DNA from: Pseudomonas sp. DTU_2021_1001937_2_SI_NGA_ILE_001
Lineage (GTDB): Bacteria; Pseudomonadota; Gammaproteobacteria; Pseudomonadales; Pseudomonadaceae
Direction of reading: 5' to 3'
Length of the DNA: 64,000 bases
Assembly (NCBI RefSeq): GCF_032463525.1
Contig: NZ_CP135971.1
Coordinates: 2,728,001-2,792,000 of the forward strand
Positions 49,319-58,999 of the stretch are shown piece by piece. The position numbers were made by a program, and so were the translations under genes. A model generated the notes under the pieces. The model did not search any database, was not told the DNA's origin, and was given only the letters and a program-made list of their open reading frames with translations. Position 1 is the first letter of the stretch, and every line of letters begins with the position of its first letter.

Positions 49319-51109
49319 CTAACCTCGCCAAGTGTTTAGCAGGGTACGCAATTCGCTGCGATAGAAGCCCGATCCCATCTGGTCGATCAGGCGCTCAAGG
49401 TCAGCAATTTCGGCTGGTGTACCTGTGGCTTGCCGCAGCTTGCCTTCAATGAACTCCTGAGCGCGTTTACCTATACTGTCATCGGCGCGGAAAACCGTCA
49501 TCATCAGCGCGCTGGGGTCGGTGGCAAAAGTGGGCTCGATCACAGTGCGTGCGATTGAGCCTTGCGCAGATTTCTCCACCATCACGATCTCGTTGCTGAA
49601 CACATCCGAGAGCACGATGGCGGAGTGGGTTGAAATCAACACATCGTTGGTTGTGTGACCAATGGCGTCGTCGATGATGTCGACGATCTCGCGCTTCCAT
49701 TTGTCATTGAAGTGAGTCTCTGGTTCATCGAGCAGCAACAAAGCGTCTTGTTGTCCTTGCAATAAGTGGAATAAGGCCATGCGGCCCAGCACCATTTGCT
49801 CACCATCCGAAAGCTCTTCATATCGCAGAACGCCAATGTCCTCTGTGCTGAGCTCACCGCCACTGACTGGCACCGGCGCACGGCGCAAGCGCAGTAGCAC
49901 ATCATCAAACAAGCCCGTTTGATTGAGCTCCAGCAAGCGGGTGAATATATCAAAAGCACTGGCATCCGCCGCACCGCCTAGCAGTGCCCACAAGGCTTCT
50001 CCCTGACTGCGGCAGGTTTGTAACTCAACACGGGCAGAAGACACGAATGACGATCCCAGAGCATCGAATGGACCGTTGAGATCAAAAAATAGCGTGCGAC
50101 GAGTGTCTATCGGGTGGGGTTCCGCGATCACCTCGCTGGCGCATAACCACCAATCGTGGGCGGTTTCGCAGACTTTCTGATCCCACTGGTCTGTTTGTAG
50201 CCGAGAGCGGAAGGCCACGGAAACCAGGTGATGACAGCCTCCGCGCCTCAGCAGATCTTGCAATGCATTCTTGTTGTTGTCGCTCTGACGCAGTGTGGCG
50301 ATTTCTGAGTTAGCCTCAGCGCTCAGTGGGTAGCCTGTAGTCTCAACAAAGACCTTAGGCAAGGCTACGGCCAAGAGTGCGCACTTCAGCAGTGTGGGAT
50401 CCAGTAGCACGGGGCGACGAAATTGATCGCTATCAGCATTGGAGCTAAATCTGGACCTGGATGTTTCCGCGCTGCTTTGTCGGCTAGCTTGCAAAGCTTC
50501 TTCCTGTGCCGCACTCCACCCAGCAGGCCGCTCGTCGCTTTGGGCATCGTCGCCCGTTTCCAGTAGGCCTTCCGCGCGCTGATTGCGACTCCACACTGAA
50601 CGCCAGGGGCGAAGGTCCCCAGTGGTGTAGGCTAGAACTGCCGACGGCAACGCAATCTGCGGCGGCGTACTGTCGCGTAGCGGCCAGCTTCCAGGTGCAA
50701 TTAATGCGGAGAAGCCCGGCACTGCGGGTGCCCCCTTGAGATTCAGATGCTCTATACAGGTTTCAAACACCTCCTGACCATTTTGATCATCAAAGGCAAA
50801 ACGCTCGTGCAGCCAGAGACTAGCTAAATGACGGTTGCCTGGGCAATGCAACAGCAAAGTGCGATGACTGGGCGATCCGCGCACGCCAAGCTCGTAAATC
50901 AAGCTTACCGGGAACGCCGGCACCCGCAGATCAGCCAGTGCCAGAAACACCTCGGCCACCGCGCGTAACAGGTTCGACTTGCCGCTGCCATTCACGCCAA
51001 CCACAAATCGGATGGCGCATGCACGCCCCAGCGGAGAACCACTGGCAAAGCACACTTTGATGTCAGCAACCGGCGGATAGTTTTTTAGATGCAGATAGCG
51101 CAAACGCAT
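49319..51109 (-). CDS. RecF/OLD-type ABC ATPase linked to restriction operon
   Basis: 596 residues beginning MRLRYLHLKNYPPVADIKV. Walker A GVNGSGKS (38-45), signature ELSDGEQ (432-438), Walker B LLLLDEPE (457-464) and H-loop STHS (493-496) define a complete ABC-type ATPase of the RecF/SbcC/OLD class. The insert between the halves is helical and lacks a visible coiled coil or TOPRIM domain. The start overlaps the hsdS stop by one base, and the HNH gene follows 2 bases after its stop. ATPases of this kind are found downstream of hsdS elsewhere, with no assigned mechanism that I know of. Confidence 0.85.
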   Translation of the reverse strand: MRLRYLHLKNYPPVADIKVCFASGSPLGRACAIRFVVGVNGSGKSNLLRAVAEVFLALADLRVPAFPVSLIYELGVRGSPSHRTLLLHCPGNRHLASLWLHERFAFDDQNGQEVFETCIEHLNLKGAPAVPGFSALIAPGSWPLRDSTPPQIALPSAVLAYTTGDLRPWRSVWSRNQRAEGLLETGDDAQSDERPAGWSAAQEEALQASRQSSAETSRSRFSSNADSDQFRRPVLLDPTLLKCALLAVALPKVFVETTGYPLSAEANSEIATLRQSDNNKNALQDLLRRGGCHHLVSVAFRSRLQTDQWDQKVCETAHDWWLCASEVIAEPHPIDTRRTLFFDLNGPFDALGSSFVSSARVELQTCRSQGEALWALLGGAADASAFDIFTRLLELNQTGLFDDVLLRLRRAPVPVSGGELSTEDIGVLRYEELSDGEQMVLGRMALFHLLQGQQDALLLLDEPETHFNDKWKREIVDIIDDAIGHTTNDVLISTHSAIVLSDVFSNEIVMVEKSAQGSIARTVIEPTFATDPSALMMTVFRADDSIGKRAQEFIEGKLRQATGTPAEIADLERLIDQMGSGFYRSELRTLLNTWRG

Positions 51110-53034
51110 TACACAGCCTCCAGCTCGATTTGCTCTACATCAACCTCAAGAGATCGTGCTAGATCCGCCCGGAGTTCGTCGAGCGAAGCGTAATGCTGAC
51201 CTTGATCAATAAGGTGCGCGAAATCCTTGCCTTGATCATCCTCAAGCGAAACAACCTGAAACATCCCACCAGCGCTCGATTTCTCGGAGGTTTCGTAGTC
51301 CAACTGAACTTCAAAGAAGTAGTACTGCTGATCAGTTCCGGCTGACAGTACCTTGCGCAGTGCCCGAACATCGCCCATGCGGGTGTACTCCTCAGCCCGT
51401 AATGGGCGGAAAGCTTTGAGATAGTCGCGCTCGCCACTCTCCGGATCTTGTTTTGGTAAGGTGACTTTGGCAATCAAACCCTGCGCTGCCAACTGACTGA
51501 GCGAGCGGCGGACACGGTTACCTAGCGTTTCACCAAAGTTATTCAAATAACCCATCACGACATCATCGTCGCAGAAGCGGGAGAACTCCTCGGGATCTTC
51601 GACCAACAAGGGCTGGCCACTTTGCTGACAATACTCAATAAAGGCCGCTAAAACCTGACGCTGGAACTCGCTAAGCTCGTTCAATAGCCAGTGGCGAGCG
51701 ATTGGTAGCGTTGCATCTGCTTGCGCCGTAACGCCAATCGCTCTCTTGGCGCTTGCATTGATGATCTTGGTGCCTCGCTTACGCAGCAATGCATCGCGAA
51801 CGCGAACTGCCTCGGTGATTTCGCTGGCGTGATGCTTTCGCCATTGCGCGGTCAAGTCACCAATCAAAGCTTGCTGGTTAGCTACTTCTTGTAGTTCTGC
51901 AAATACTGGCAGCTTGCTAATCATCCGAGTTCGCAGCTCCTCAAGCGCCCGCACAAACGTAGCAAACTTCTCTTGCAGTGGCCGAGGAGGAAGTGGAACA
52001 GTGAGGCGCCCCAGGTCAGTCGGACTGACATTCGCCATGCTAACCGCCTGTTTGGCTGAATTCAAAAGCCGATATTTACCGTAAGCGCTGTTCAATGTTG
52101 CCCATAAGTACTCAGGCAACATCTCCTGCTTAAGACGCAGACGCACGAGGTACGACGCAAAACTAAATGAACCTGTTACTGGGCGCCAAATGGCGCACTT
52201 GCCAACCAGCTCTTTGGAATTTGTACGGTTGAACAACAGGTCGCCATCGTGCAACTCAGTTGAGTCAATATCTTTTTGGGACAAGCTGGCGTATTTCAAG
52301 TCAGACAAATCCAACCAACCGCTCGTTGTGATGCTGTTCATGCGTAGTACTGCGTGCGTGCCATGCCCTTCCATGGCTTCAGAAACGCCGTACTGCGAAT
52401 CTGCAATGTAGTCGCTAATCCGAACAGGATCGATCAGGCCATCAGCGGCATACCAAGCACCAAAGTGTTCCCAATAAGCTGTCCTGACTAACTGATCAAT
52501 CTGCTCACTGATCGACCGTTTTGCGTTCGCTACCTCCTCCACCTGCCGTAACACATCAACAATCCGTTGTTGTTCGGGAAGTGTGGGAAGTGGCATTGGA
52601 AGGCGATCGAAGGCATCCGCCGAAAGACGAGGAAGATTGGCACCTACAGCCACTTGCGCGGCACGTACATAAATTGCTGGAGACCGCAGATAGCGAAGAG
52701 CGAAGTCAGGAAGAACGGCCTCAGACGCTCTCAGCGCCCAGATATCGGTACTGCAGATACCATCTTGAAGCGCTAAATGAACCTTGTTCAAATTTGGGCG
52801 TAACTTCCCATAAAGAATGTCACCTGTATTGAAGGCTGTTTTAATACTAAGGATATCACTGCTTTCGGTGAGATCCTCCGCCTCCCGGAGAAGCCTACCG
52901 GTGTGAGATTCAATGTGCTCGAGACCAACATAAAAGTGACTGCTCGCCTGAGATGCCTGCGGGTCAATTTTGGTATCTACGCGTGAAAGCACGTCACCAA
53001 GCCGAACCTCAACCCAAGTTCCCGGTAACCTCAT
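51109..53034 (-). CDS. hsdS: Type I restriction specificity subunit HsdS with extra C-terminal region
   Basis: 641 residues against about 400-450 for a usual HsdS. Residues 1-150 form TRD1 plus coil (LPTLPEQQRIVDVLRQVEEV) and 200-400 form TRD2 plus coil (PRPLQEKFATFVRALEELRT), which together set DNA recognition. The last 240 residues (about 400-641) are additional and unrecognised; they include a stretch resembling a winged-helix (SLSQLAAQGLIAKVTL) and an acidic C-terminus. The start overlaps the hsdM stop (ATGA). Confidence 0.88.
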   Translation of the reverse strand: MRLPGTWVEVRLGDVLSRVDTKIDPQASQASSHFYVGLEHIESHTGRLLREAEDLTESSDILSIKTAFNTGDILYGKLRPNLNKVHLALQDGICSTDIWALRASEAVLPDFALRYLRSPAIYVRAAQVAVGANLPRLSADAFDRLPMPLPTLPEQQRIVDVLRQVEEVANAKRSISEQIDQLVRTAYWEHFGAWYAADGLIDPVRISDYIADSQYGVSEAMEGHGTHAVLRMNSITTSGWLDLSDLKYASLSQKDIDSTELHDGDLLFNRTNSKELVGKCAIWRPVTGSFSFASYLVRLRLKQEMLPEYLWATLNSAYGKYRLLNSAKQAVSMANVSPTDLGRLTVPLPPRPLQEKFATFVRALEELRTRMISKLPVFAELQEVANQQALIGDLTAQWRKHHASEITEAVRVRDALLRKRGTKIINASAKRAIGVTAQADATLPIARHWLLNELSEFQRQVLAAFIEYCQQSGQPLLVEDPEEFSRFCDDDVVMGYLNNFGETLGNRVRRSLSQLAAQGLIAKVTLPKQDPESGERDYLKAFRPLRAEEYTRMGDVRALRKVLSAGTDQQYYFFEVQLDYETSEKSSAGGMFQVVSLEDDQGKDFAHLIDQGQHYASLDELRADLARSLEVDVEQIELEAV

Positions 53035-55484
53035 CCCCGACTCTCCACCATAGCGAGCAGCTTATCCAAACCTCTAATCATGTCCTGCTCGGTGTCTTTG
53101 AGCGAGCCGATCAGCTCGGCCACGCTCTTGTCGCTTTTGAGTTGGGCGAAGTCAAACGGTTTGTACTGCCCGGCGGATAGGTTCCATTCACGCGCTTCGA
53201 TACAGTCGGGGTCGAGCAAACCATCCTTAAGTATGCCTTTGTCGTCATACAGGCCATCAGCCAGCATGGCATGCACATAAACCGGGCGCACCAAGCCGTC
53301 GGTGTCGTGTGAGCCTTTGAGCTGGCCATCTTCACTCTGCCATTCGTCGTTACGCGCCCAGTCGCGCACCGGCACCACCCAATGCTTGGCGGCTTTAAGT
53401 TCCCTAGTGTGATCAATTGTCAAGCTTCGTAGCGTTACATCGAAGCCTTCGAGCTTGGCAATTTCACGGGCAGTTTCGGTCAGTGCCTGCTCGATGTCGT
53501 ACGCCGTCATGGCTTTTGGCGGCTGGTTATCCTGCAGAATACCCAGTACAAACGTACGAGATTGTGCGTCAGCGAGTGCTGTTTTTATCAGGTCCCTCCA
53601 AACTGGCAGCGCCGGGGATTCCTCTCTTTCGAAAAAGACTTCCTTTTCTCGGGCTAACCTCTTGAATTCTGCCTCTGCTGGCCTGGCAGCTTTCTTCCAT
53701 GCTTCAAGTAGCTCAGCATCGGTAGTTTTGTTGTTCAAGCGCGCACTAAAAGTGGCGTCCCAGGCTTTCTGTGCCGCTGGCACAAAAGCTTGAATCGCTA
53801 ACTCAAGTAAAATACCGGCTGTGGCCGCACGTACTTTTTCCTCGGCCTCTTTCGGGTTGGCAGGCAGGTCTGGGAACAGTTCATGCATGCCCCAAATTTG
53901 CCCGTCCCACATGCTGGTGTCAGGCAACGCGGTAAACGCCGCGCCGGCAGGTGTCAGATTTTCGGCCGTGTCGCGCAACAGCGCTTGCCGCCAACGCTCA
54001 GGCCAAAAATTTGGCTGCAATAAGGTTTTCTCGTTGAGAAGTGCCCCCTCGCGACCACCTGCACACCAGGCTTTGAATTTTTCTAGAGCATCCCAGAGGT
54101 CGTTCTGCTGTCCCGGCAGCGGATTGCGTTTGGCATTGTCAGAGTAGCCGTCTTTCTCCACTTCGTAGAACCAAACGTGCTCAGTACGTGGGGTGATGGC
54201 ACCGGTAAATGTATGCTTGTCTTCGCGTCGAGTTTCTTTGCGGAAAATTAGAATTGAGGTCTTGACTCCCGTGTATGGCTGGAATACACCACCGGGAAGG
54301 GAAATAACGCCTTCCACCACATGCTCGGAGAGCAGTTCACGACGCAGCCGCACATGAGCCTCGGTGTTACCGAACAAAACCCCCTCAGGAATGATCACCG
54401 CACAACGCCCACCAACACGGAGCAAATCGAGCATCAGCCACAAGAACAACAGCTCACTCTTGTTAGTGATGGATTCGTTTTTCTTTTTGCCACCCCCACC
54501 CACTCGCGGAAACAGCAGGGAATCGGGCTCTAGGTCACCGCTGTCTACAGTGCCGGTAAAAGGCGGGTTGGCCAGCACGAAGTCGTAGGTTTCCGATTCA
54601 AGCAGTTGCTTGAGCTGCACTTTACCCTCGCGCTTGCTAAGAGAGTCGCCCTGTAGCAAGTGCGGATCGGTCACATCGTGCAGCACCAAGTTCATCCAGC
54701 CGATTCGAGCCATGGTTCGGTCATTGTCTAGGCCGACAAAGTTTGAACCGTTGTGGATGGCGGTATATTGCTCAGGTGTGGCGGCAGCACCATCGGTGCG
54801 GTGTGGGGTGCCGTCCCATTCCAATACCAAGTTTTCCTGTGCAGAGAATTTTCGCATCAGGTGCTGCTGAGTGCTGAACAGGAAGCCTCCCGTTCCGGCA
54901 GCCGGATCGATGACCCGCTGACCTGGTTCAGGATCGAGCAACTCCACCATGAATCGGATCAGATGGCGCGGGGTGCGGAACTGGCCGTTCTTACCCGCCG
55001 TAGCGACTTCGCTGAGCAGGTACTCAAAGGTATCGCCCATGATGTCTTGGGCAGCAGAACCCTCACCAGCACGCGCGAAGAGTTGGTCGATAGCGTCAAT
55101 AGCATCCGACAACACCTTGCCTTTGTTAGGATCGAGCTGAAAGTATGCATCGGCCATGCGGTTATTCAAGCTGGCCAGCTCAGTGCCGTCAGCGCTAATG
55201 TTGCTGAAATGCTTTTCGAGCTCGCGGAGCCATGGAAAAACTATGTCGATTAGGTGACTCGGATTGGTTTTTTCATGGCGGATGTAGCTCCACTTACAAC
55301 CTTCAAAACCAGTATAAATTGACCGAAAACCACGCTGTAGACGCTTGAAATCTATGTCTTCCAGTCGCTTTAGAAAGAGTAGATAGGTGATCTGCTCGAC
55401 TGCCACCAAGGGGTTGGTGAGGCCGGCAGCCCAGAAGCGGTTCCAGAGTTCGTCGACTTTTTTCTTGATATGAGGGGCAAGCAT
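53031..55484 (-). CDS. hsdM: Type I restriction N6-adenine methyltransferase HsdM
   Basis: 817 residues, well above the usual 500. An HsdM N-terminal helical domain (1-150) is followed by the methylase core with DPAAGTGG (193-200) and NPPF (306-309), the catalytic motifs for N6-adenine methylation. The C-terminal 300 residues are extended, ending with a region (LVRPVYVHAMLADGLYDDKG onwards) that may mediate subunit contacts. It is 20 bases downstream of hsdR and overlaps hsdS. Confidence 0.93.
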   Translation of the reverse strand: MLAPHIKKKVDELWNRFWAAGLTNPLVAVEQITYLLFLKRLEDIDFKRLQRGFRSIYTGFEGCKWSYIRHEKTNPSHLIDIVFPWLRELEKHFSNISADGTELASLNNRMADAYFQLDPNKGKVLSDAIDAIDQLFARAGEGSAAQDIMGDTFEYLLSEVATAGKNGQFRTPRHLIRFMVELLDPEPGQRVIDPAAGTGGFLFSTQQHLMRKFSAQENLVLEWDGTPHRTDGAAATPEQYTAIHNGSNFVGLDNDRTMARIGWMNLVLHDVTDPHLLQGDSLSKREGKVQLKQLLESETYDFVLANPPFTGTVDSGDLEPDSLLFPRVGGGGKKKNESITNKSELLFLWLMLDLLRVGGRCAVIIPEGVLFGNTEAHVRLRRELLSEHVVEGVISLPGGVFQPYTGVKTSILIFRKETRREDKHTFTGAITPRTEHVWFYEVEKDGYSDNAKRNPLPGQQNDLWDALEKFKAWCAGGREGALLNEKTLLQPNFWPERWRQALLRDTAENLTPAGAAFTALPDTSMWDGQIWGMHELFPDLPANPKEAEEKVRAATAGILLELAIQAFVPAAQKAWDATFSARLNNKTTDAELLEAWKKAARPAEAEFKRLAREKEVFFEREESPALPVWRDLIKTALADAQSRTFVLGILQDNQPPKAMTAYDIEQALTETAREIAKLEGFDVTLRSLTIDHTRELKAAKHWVVPVRDWARNDEWQSEDGQLKGSHDTDGLVRPVYVHAMLADGLYDDKGILKDGLLDPDCIEAREWNLSAGQYKPFDFAQLKSDKSVAELIGSLKDTEQDMIRGLDKLLAMVESRG

Positions 55485-55504
55485 TCAGCAGTGTCCTTGA
55501 TGGA

Positions 55505-58246
55505 TCAGGCAGTCTCATCCAATAAGTTGTTGGTGAGGTTGATGAGTTCGTCGATGTCTCGCGACGGAAATAGCGTTTCCACGCGCCCTACGCGCGACAG
55601 TGGGGGTTCGTTGAGTGCAGCGCGGGTAATGCGTCCATGGCGCAGCACAGCAGCCTTTACGGCCCGGAGGAAGTTGAGTTGGTTGGCACGCAAGTAGCCG
55701 TGTGCGGCAATGAACGCATCGAACGCTGCACTGATGCGCTGCTCTCGGTTAGGAAGGTGCGCACCTTCGCAAAGTATGTGGCGCAAGAAGTCAGCCAACG
55801 ATGCGGTGGGAGCCTCAAAGGCCTTGCGCAAGGAGTACTCGGTGACGAAAAGATCAGCCTGGTTCAGCGTATCGCTGATTCGCTCCAATTCGTCATCGCC
55901 CAAATGCTCACCTTGCTTTAGCTTGGCCAACTCAGGAAGCTGGTCAGCCAATCGGCGCACCAGCGCCTCTACCTGCTCGCGATAGCTTTCCGCAAAAGCA
56001 CCTTCGCCTGTGGGGCCGTAGATGATCCAACTGCGCTGGGTAATTCTGTCCGGCAGGTTGATTTCAACCGTGCGGCTGGGTGTATTAGTGCGGTAACGCA
56101 TCAGCGGGGCAAATACGGTTTGCAGTGTGAGCAAACGCGCCATATCCAAATGTTGCCAGAAGCCGGCCGACTTAATCCAAGCACGTTGTTCGGCCACACG
56201 CTGTACCTGAGGTATGTTTTCGGCCAGACTTTCAACCGCCTCGTGAATGCGCTCACGCACTTTGGCCTGTTCGCTTGCATCACCTTTAAGCCAAGCCACT
56301 GAAAGACGCTCGCACCAAATGCGAAATTGAAGTTCATCCAGGCCAGCTAGTGGGGCTAGTCGCATCAGTGGGGCGATGGCTTGCGACAGGTGTTCAATTG
56401 CGCTTTGACTGGGCTTTGGCCACTGCACTGCCAGCGCGTCGAGCTCGTCCCAGTGCGGCCGTACATTGATGCTGTGACGGGGTAATCCCTGCAGCATCGC
56501 CTGCAGATCGGCAATGGTAGCTTGTGTGTCTTGCTGCTGTGCTTCCAGGAGTTGCCACTTTTCAAGCTGCAGTCGGAACAGGCGAACCGGTAGCGGCTCA
56601 CTGGGATGGTCGACCTCGCCGTCGGGTTTGAGCTTGAAATACGCGAAATTTTTCCAGTGATCGATGATCAAGAAATCTTTCTTGATCTCGCCGGTGGCCT
56701 TGTCGGTATGCAGCCGCGTGCCGCGCCCGATCATCTGCCAGAACTTAACCTTGCTAAATACGGGCTTTGCGAAAACCAGGTTTTGGATGGCAGGCACGTC
56801 AACGCCGGTATCGAGCATGTCCACCGATATAGCCACACGCGGCATAGTGCGATACTTGAAATCATCCAACGTCGCGTCAGCGCGCTCCATATGGCTATCG
56901 ATAATTTCAGCCATGCCTTGGCGCTGCAGCTCAGGATACAGACGGTTAAATCCCTCGTAGAGCCGCTTTGCATGGGCGTGGCTGACGGCGAAGATGATGG
57001 ACTTGTGTGGTAGCCCGAGCACATCTTTGCGACTCTTATCCATAAACTCTCGCACCATGGCGTCGTTGGTGCCTTGGTTGATGATTCCCTTTTCGATGTC
57101 GCTGCCGTCGAAGTTGAGCTCATCAAGCTCCACTCCTTGATCGCGAGCCATCTGTTTCAATGGCTCGGGTAGTGCGTCACCCTGGATGCCCTGAAGTTGA
57201 AAGTTGGTTTGTGCATCCAGCACGCGATAGTTAACCAAGTTCTGGTCGGCAATCGCTTGCTCGTAGCTGTAGTAGTAGCTGGGCGCGCCGTCGCCGCAAT
57301 CAAACAGCTCGAAGGTGTTGTGATCGATGTAGTCCGTGGGGGTCGCGGTCAGCCCGAGCTGGATGGCGTCGAAGTGATCGAAGACGGCCTTATATCGTTG
57401 ATAGATAGAGCGGTGGCTTTCATCGGCCACGATTAGATCGTAGTAACCCACCGACAGGCGCGAATAAACCTGCATCATGCTGGGGTAGGTCGAGAACTGA
57501 ATGCGTGCGCCAGAGGTTTGGCCGGACTCGATGCGAGCCAAACTCTCATTGGGTAAGTGGGACTTGAACTCCGACATAGCTTGGCGCACTAATTCCCGGC
57601 GGTCTGCTAGGAATAGGACTCGCTGCACGCGCTTTGATCGCAGCAAGGTATCAACAAGGGCGATGGTCGTCCGAGTCTTACCCGTGCCTGTAGCCATCAC
57701 CAACAAGAATTTGCGCTTGGCCGTTTCTACCCCTTCGGTGACACGCCGAATAGCTTCATTCTGATAGTCGCGACCTGCAATAGCGGCGCTGATGGTGACA
57801 CCGCCCAGCGGCTGAGCAAACCGCCGCTGATGGCGCAGTCGCTCCAAGTCGTCTCGGGTGTAGAATCCCGAGATTTTTCGGGGCGCATAGCGCTCACGAT
57901 CCCAGAACTGAACCTCTTTGCCGTTGGTGAGAAAAATGAAGGGATCGTTACCGAATTTGGCCTTGATTGCGTCTGCGTAGTCAGCGGCCTGACGCTTTCC
58001 AGCAAGCTCATCACGCGATGACCGCTTGGCCTCGACTACAGCAATCGGATTGCCATCTGAACCGAGAAGAACGTAATCGGCAAATTGCTCGTTGCCATAG
58101 TTGCCATAGTTGCCAGCGGGCTCGGCTGTTTTGAGCAAAAATTCTTCGACAAGAGTCCGCCGACTTTGAGACCAGCCAGCATGAGCAAGCTGAGAGTCGA
58201 TGACCTGAGCTCTTGTTTGCGCTTCGTTACGGCTCGGAGTAGTCAT
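55505..58246 (-). CDS. hsdR: Type I restriction endonuclease/translocase HsdR
   Basis: 913 residues. N-terminal PD-(D/E)xK nuclease with D57 and E72-x-K74 (VVEAK), then SF2 translocase: Walker A ATGTGKT (185-191), DESH (275-278), LTATPT motif III and QMIGRGTRLH motif VI; a C-terminal EcoEI_R-like helical domain follows. It cleaves unmethylated foreign DNA after translocation. The start overlaps the stop of the small HTH gene. A 9-base tandem repeat near the N-terminus encodes NYG-NYG (residues 46-51). Confidence 0.94.
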   Translation of the reverse strand: MTTPSRNEAQTRAQVIDSQLAHAGWSQSRRTLVEEFLLKTAEPAGNYGNYGNEQFADYVLLGSDGNPIAVVEAKRSSRDELAGKRQAADYADAIKAKFGNDPFIFLTNGKEVQFWDRERYAPRKISGFYTRDDLERLRHQRRFAQPLGGVTISAAIAGRDYQNEAIRRVTEGVETAKRKFLLVMATGTGKTRTTIALVDTLLRSKRVQRVLFLADRRELVRQAMSEFKSHLPNESLARIESGQTSGARIQFSTYPSMMQVYSRLSVGYYDLIVADESHRSIYQRYKAVFDHFDAIQLGLTATPTDYIDHNTFELFDCGDGAPSYYYSYEQAIADQNLVNYRVLDAQTNFQLQGIQGDALPEPLKQMARDQGVELDELNFDGSDIEKGIINQGTNDAMVREFMDKSRKDVLGLPHKSIIFAVSHAHAKRLYEGFNRLYPELQRQGMAEIIDSHMERADATLDDFKYRTMPRVAISVDMLDTGVDVPAIQNLVFAKPVFSKVKFWQMIGRGTRLHTDKATGEIKKDFLIIDHWKNFAYFKLKPDGEVDHPSEPLPVRLFRLQLEKWQLLEAQQQDTQATIADLQAMLQGLPRHSINVRPHWDELDALAVQWPKPSQSAIEHLSQAIAPLMRLAPLAGLDELQFRIWCERLSVAWLKGDASEQAKVRERIHEAVESLAENIPQVQRVAEQRAWIKSAGFWQHLDMARLLTLQTVFAPLMRYRTNTPSRTVEINLPDRITQRSWIIYGPTGEGAFAESYREQVEALVRRLADQLPELAKLKQGEHLGDDELERISDTLNQADLFVTEYSLRKAFEAPTASLADFLRHILCEGAHLPNREQRISAAFDAFIAAHGYLRANQLNFLRAVKAAVLRHGRITRAALNEPPLSRVGRVETLFPSRDIDELINLTNNLLDETA

Positions 58247-58446
58247 TGCTCATTCCCTGAGTTGTGGTGCTCGTCTGCGCCACCCGCACGCACCCACTCA
58301 TCGACCTCAGATAGCTGAAACTTCCATAGACGACCAACTTTGTGCGCGGGCAAAGCCTTACGCTCGCGCCAGCGATACACCGTGTCTTTGGCCACCCCCA
58401 AGTGAAGGGAAACCTGTTCGGCAGTGACCCAAGGTTCAGTGTTCAT
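58243..58446 (-). CDS. Small helix-turn-helix (excisionase/BldC-like) protein, first gene of the restriction operon
   Basis: 67 residues starting MNTEPWVTAEQVSLHLGVAK, an HTH_17/MerR-like winged helix (VAKDTVYRWRERKALPAHKVGRLWKFQLSEVDEWV) typical of excisionase-family proteins. ATGA overlap with hsdR suggests cotranscription; likely a regulator of the operon, since phage-type excisionases would sit beside an integrase, which is absent here. A longer frame from 58536 lacks family support. Confidence 0.85.
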   Translation of the reverse strand: MNTEPWVTAEQVSLHLGVAKDTVYRWRERKALPAHKVGRLWKFQLSEVDEWVRAGGADEHHNSGNEQ

Positions 58447-58913
58447 TATGGTTACGCTCAAGCTTAAGCAGCCATAGTCGTTTAAAGTCGGCTGAAGTCT
58501 ATCAGCATGACGGACTCTGCTGTAGTGATTCGCCAATAAAAAACGGTGAAAAGCGCTGCACCTGGGAGCAGGATTCAGAAGAACCAGCTCTCGGCCTTCT
58601 CAGGCATCCCCGCCAGCAACCAGCTGATGCTCGTCGACCAAGAAAAGATAGGTCGCAATGAGCTGAAGGCGTAATCACGGAATCAAGAGGCACTGGGACC
58701 ATAAGCAATTTGCCGAGCGCTCCGCTGGCAAGAAGCAGGTCAACGTCCTGCGATCCATAATTTTGATCACCGAATCGACTCGCTAGCCAAGAAGCACGGC
58801 GTGAAGCGCACCCAAATCATTGAACCCTGGTGAGAAGTAATTCTGACGTTAGCGTGCCTCTTCATGTCGATTAAGGAGGTTGGGCCGGCAGGGATAATCG
58901 GACGAACCTCTAG
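58447..58913. other. Gene-poor stretch between restriction operon and IS5
   Basis: 467 bases that should include the promoter of the restriction operon. No intact gene. A short plus-strand frame at 58765-58833 reads DHRIDSLAKKHGVKRTQIIEPW then stop, resembling the end of a ribbon-helix-helix DNA-binding protein, so this may be remnant island DNA. Confidence 0.5.
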
Positions 58914-58999
58914 GGATTCTCCGATCAAGTCAGCACAGGCCATCTGACCTGTGCTGAAATAGCCCTCCGTCCAACTGCTTTCTACAAGCCCGCCATCCC

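Noticed and set aside
58243..58446. Excisionase of the island
   Set aside because: The fold is of the excisionase type, but the ATGA overlap with hsdR and absence of an integrase make a restriction-operon regulator more likely.
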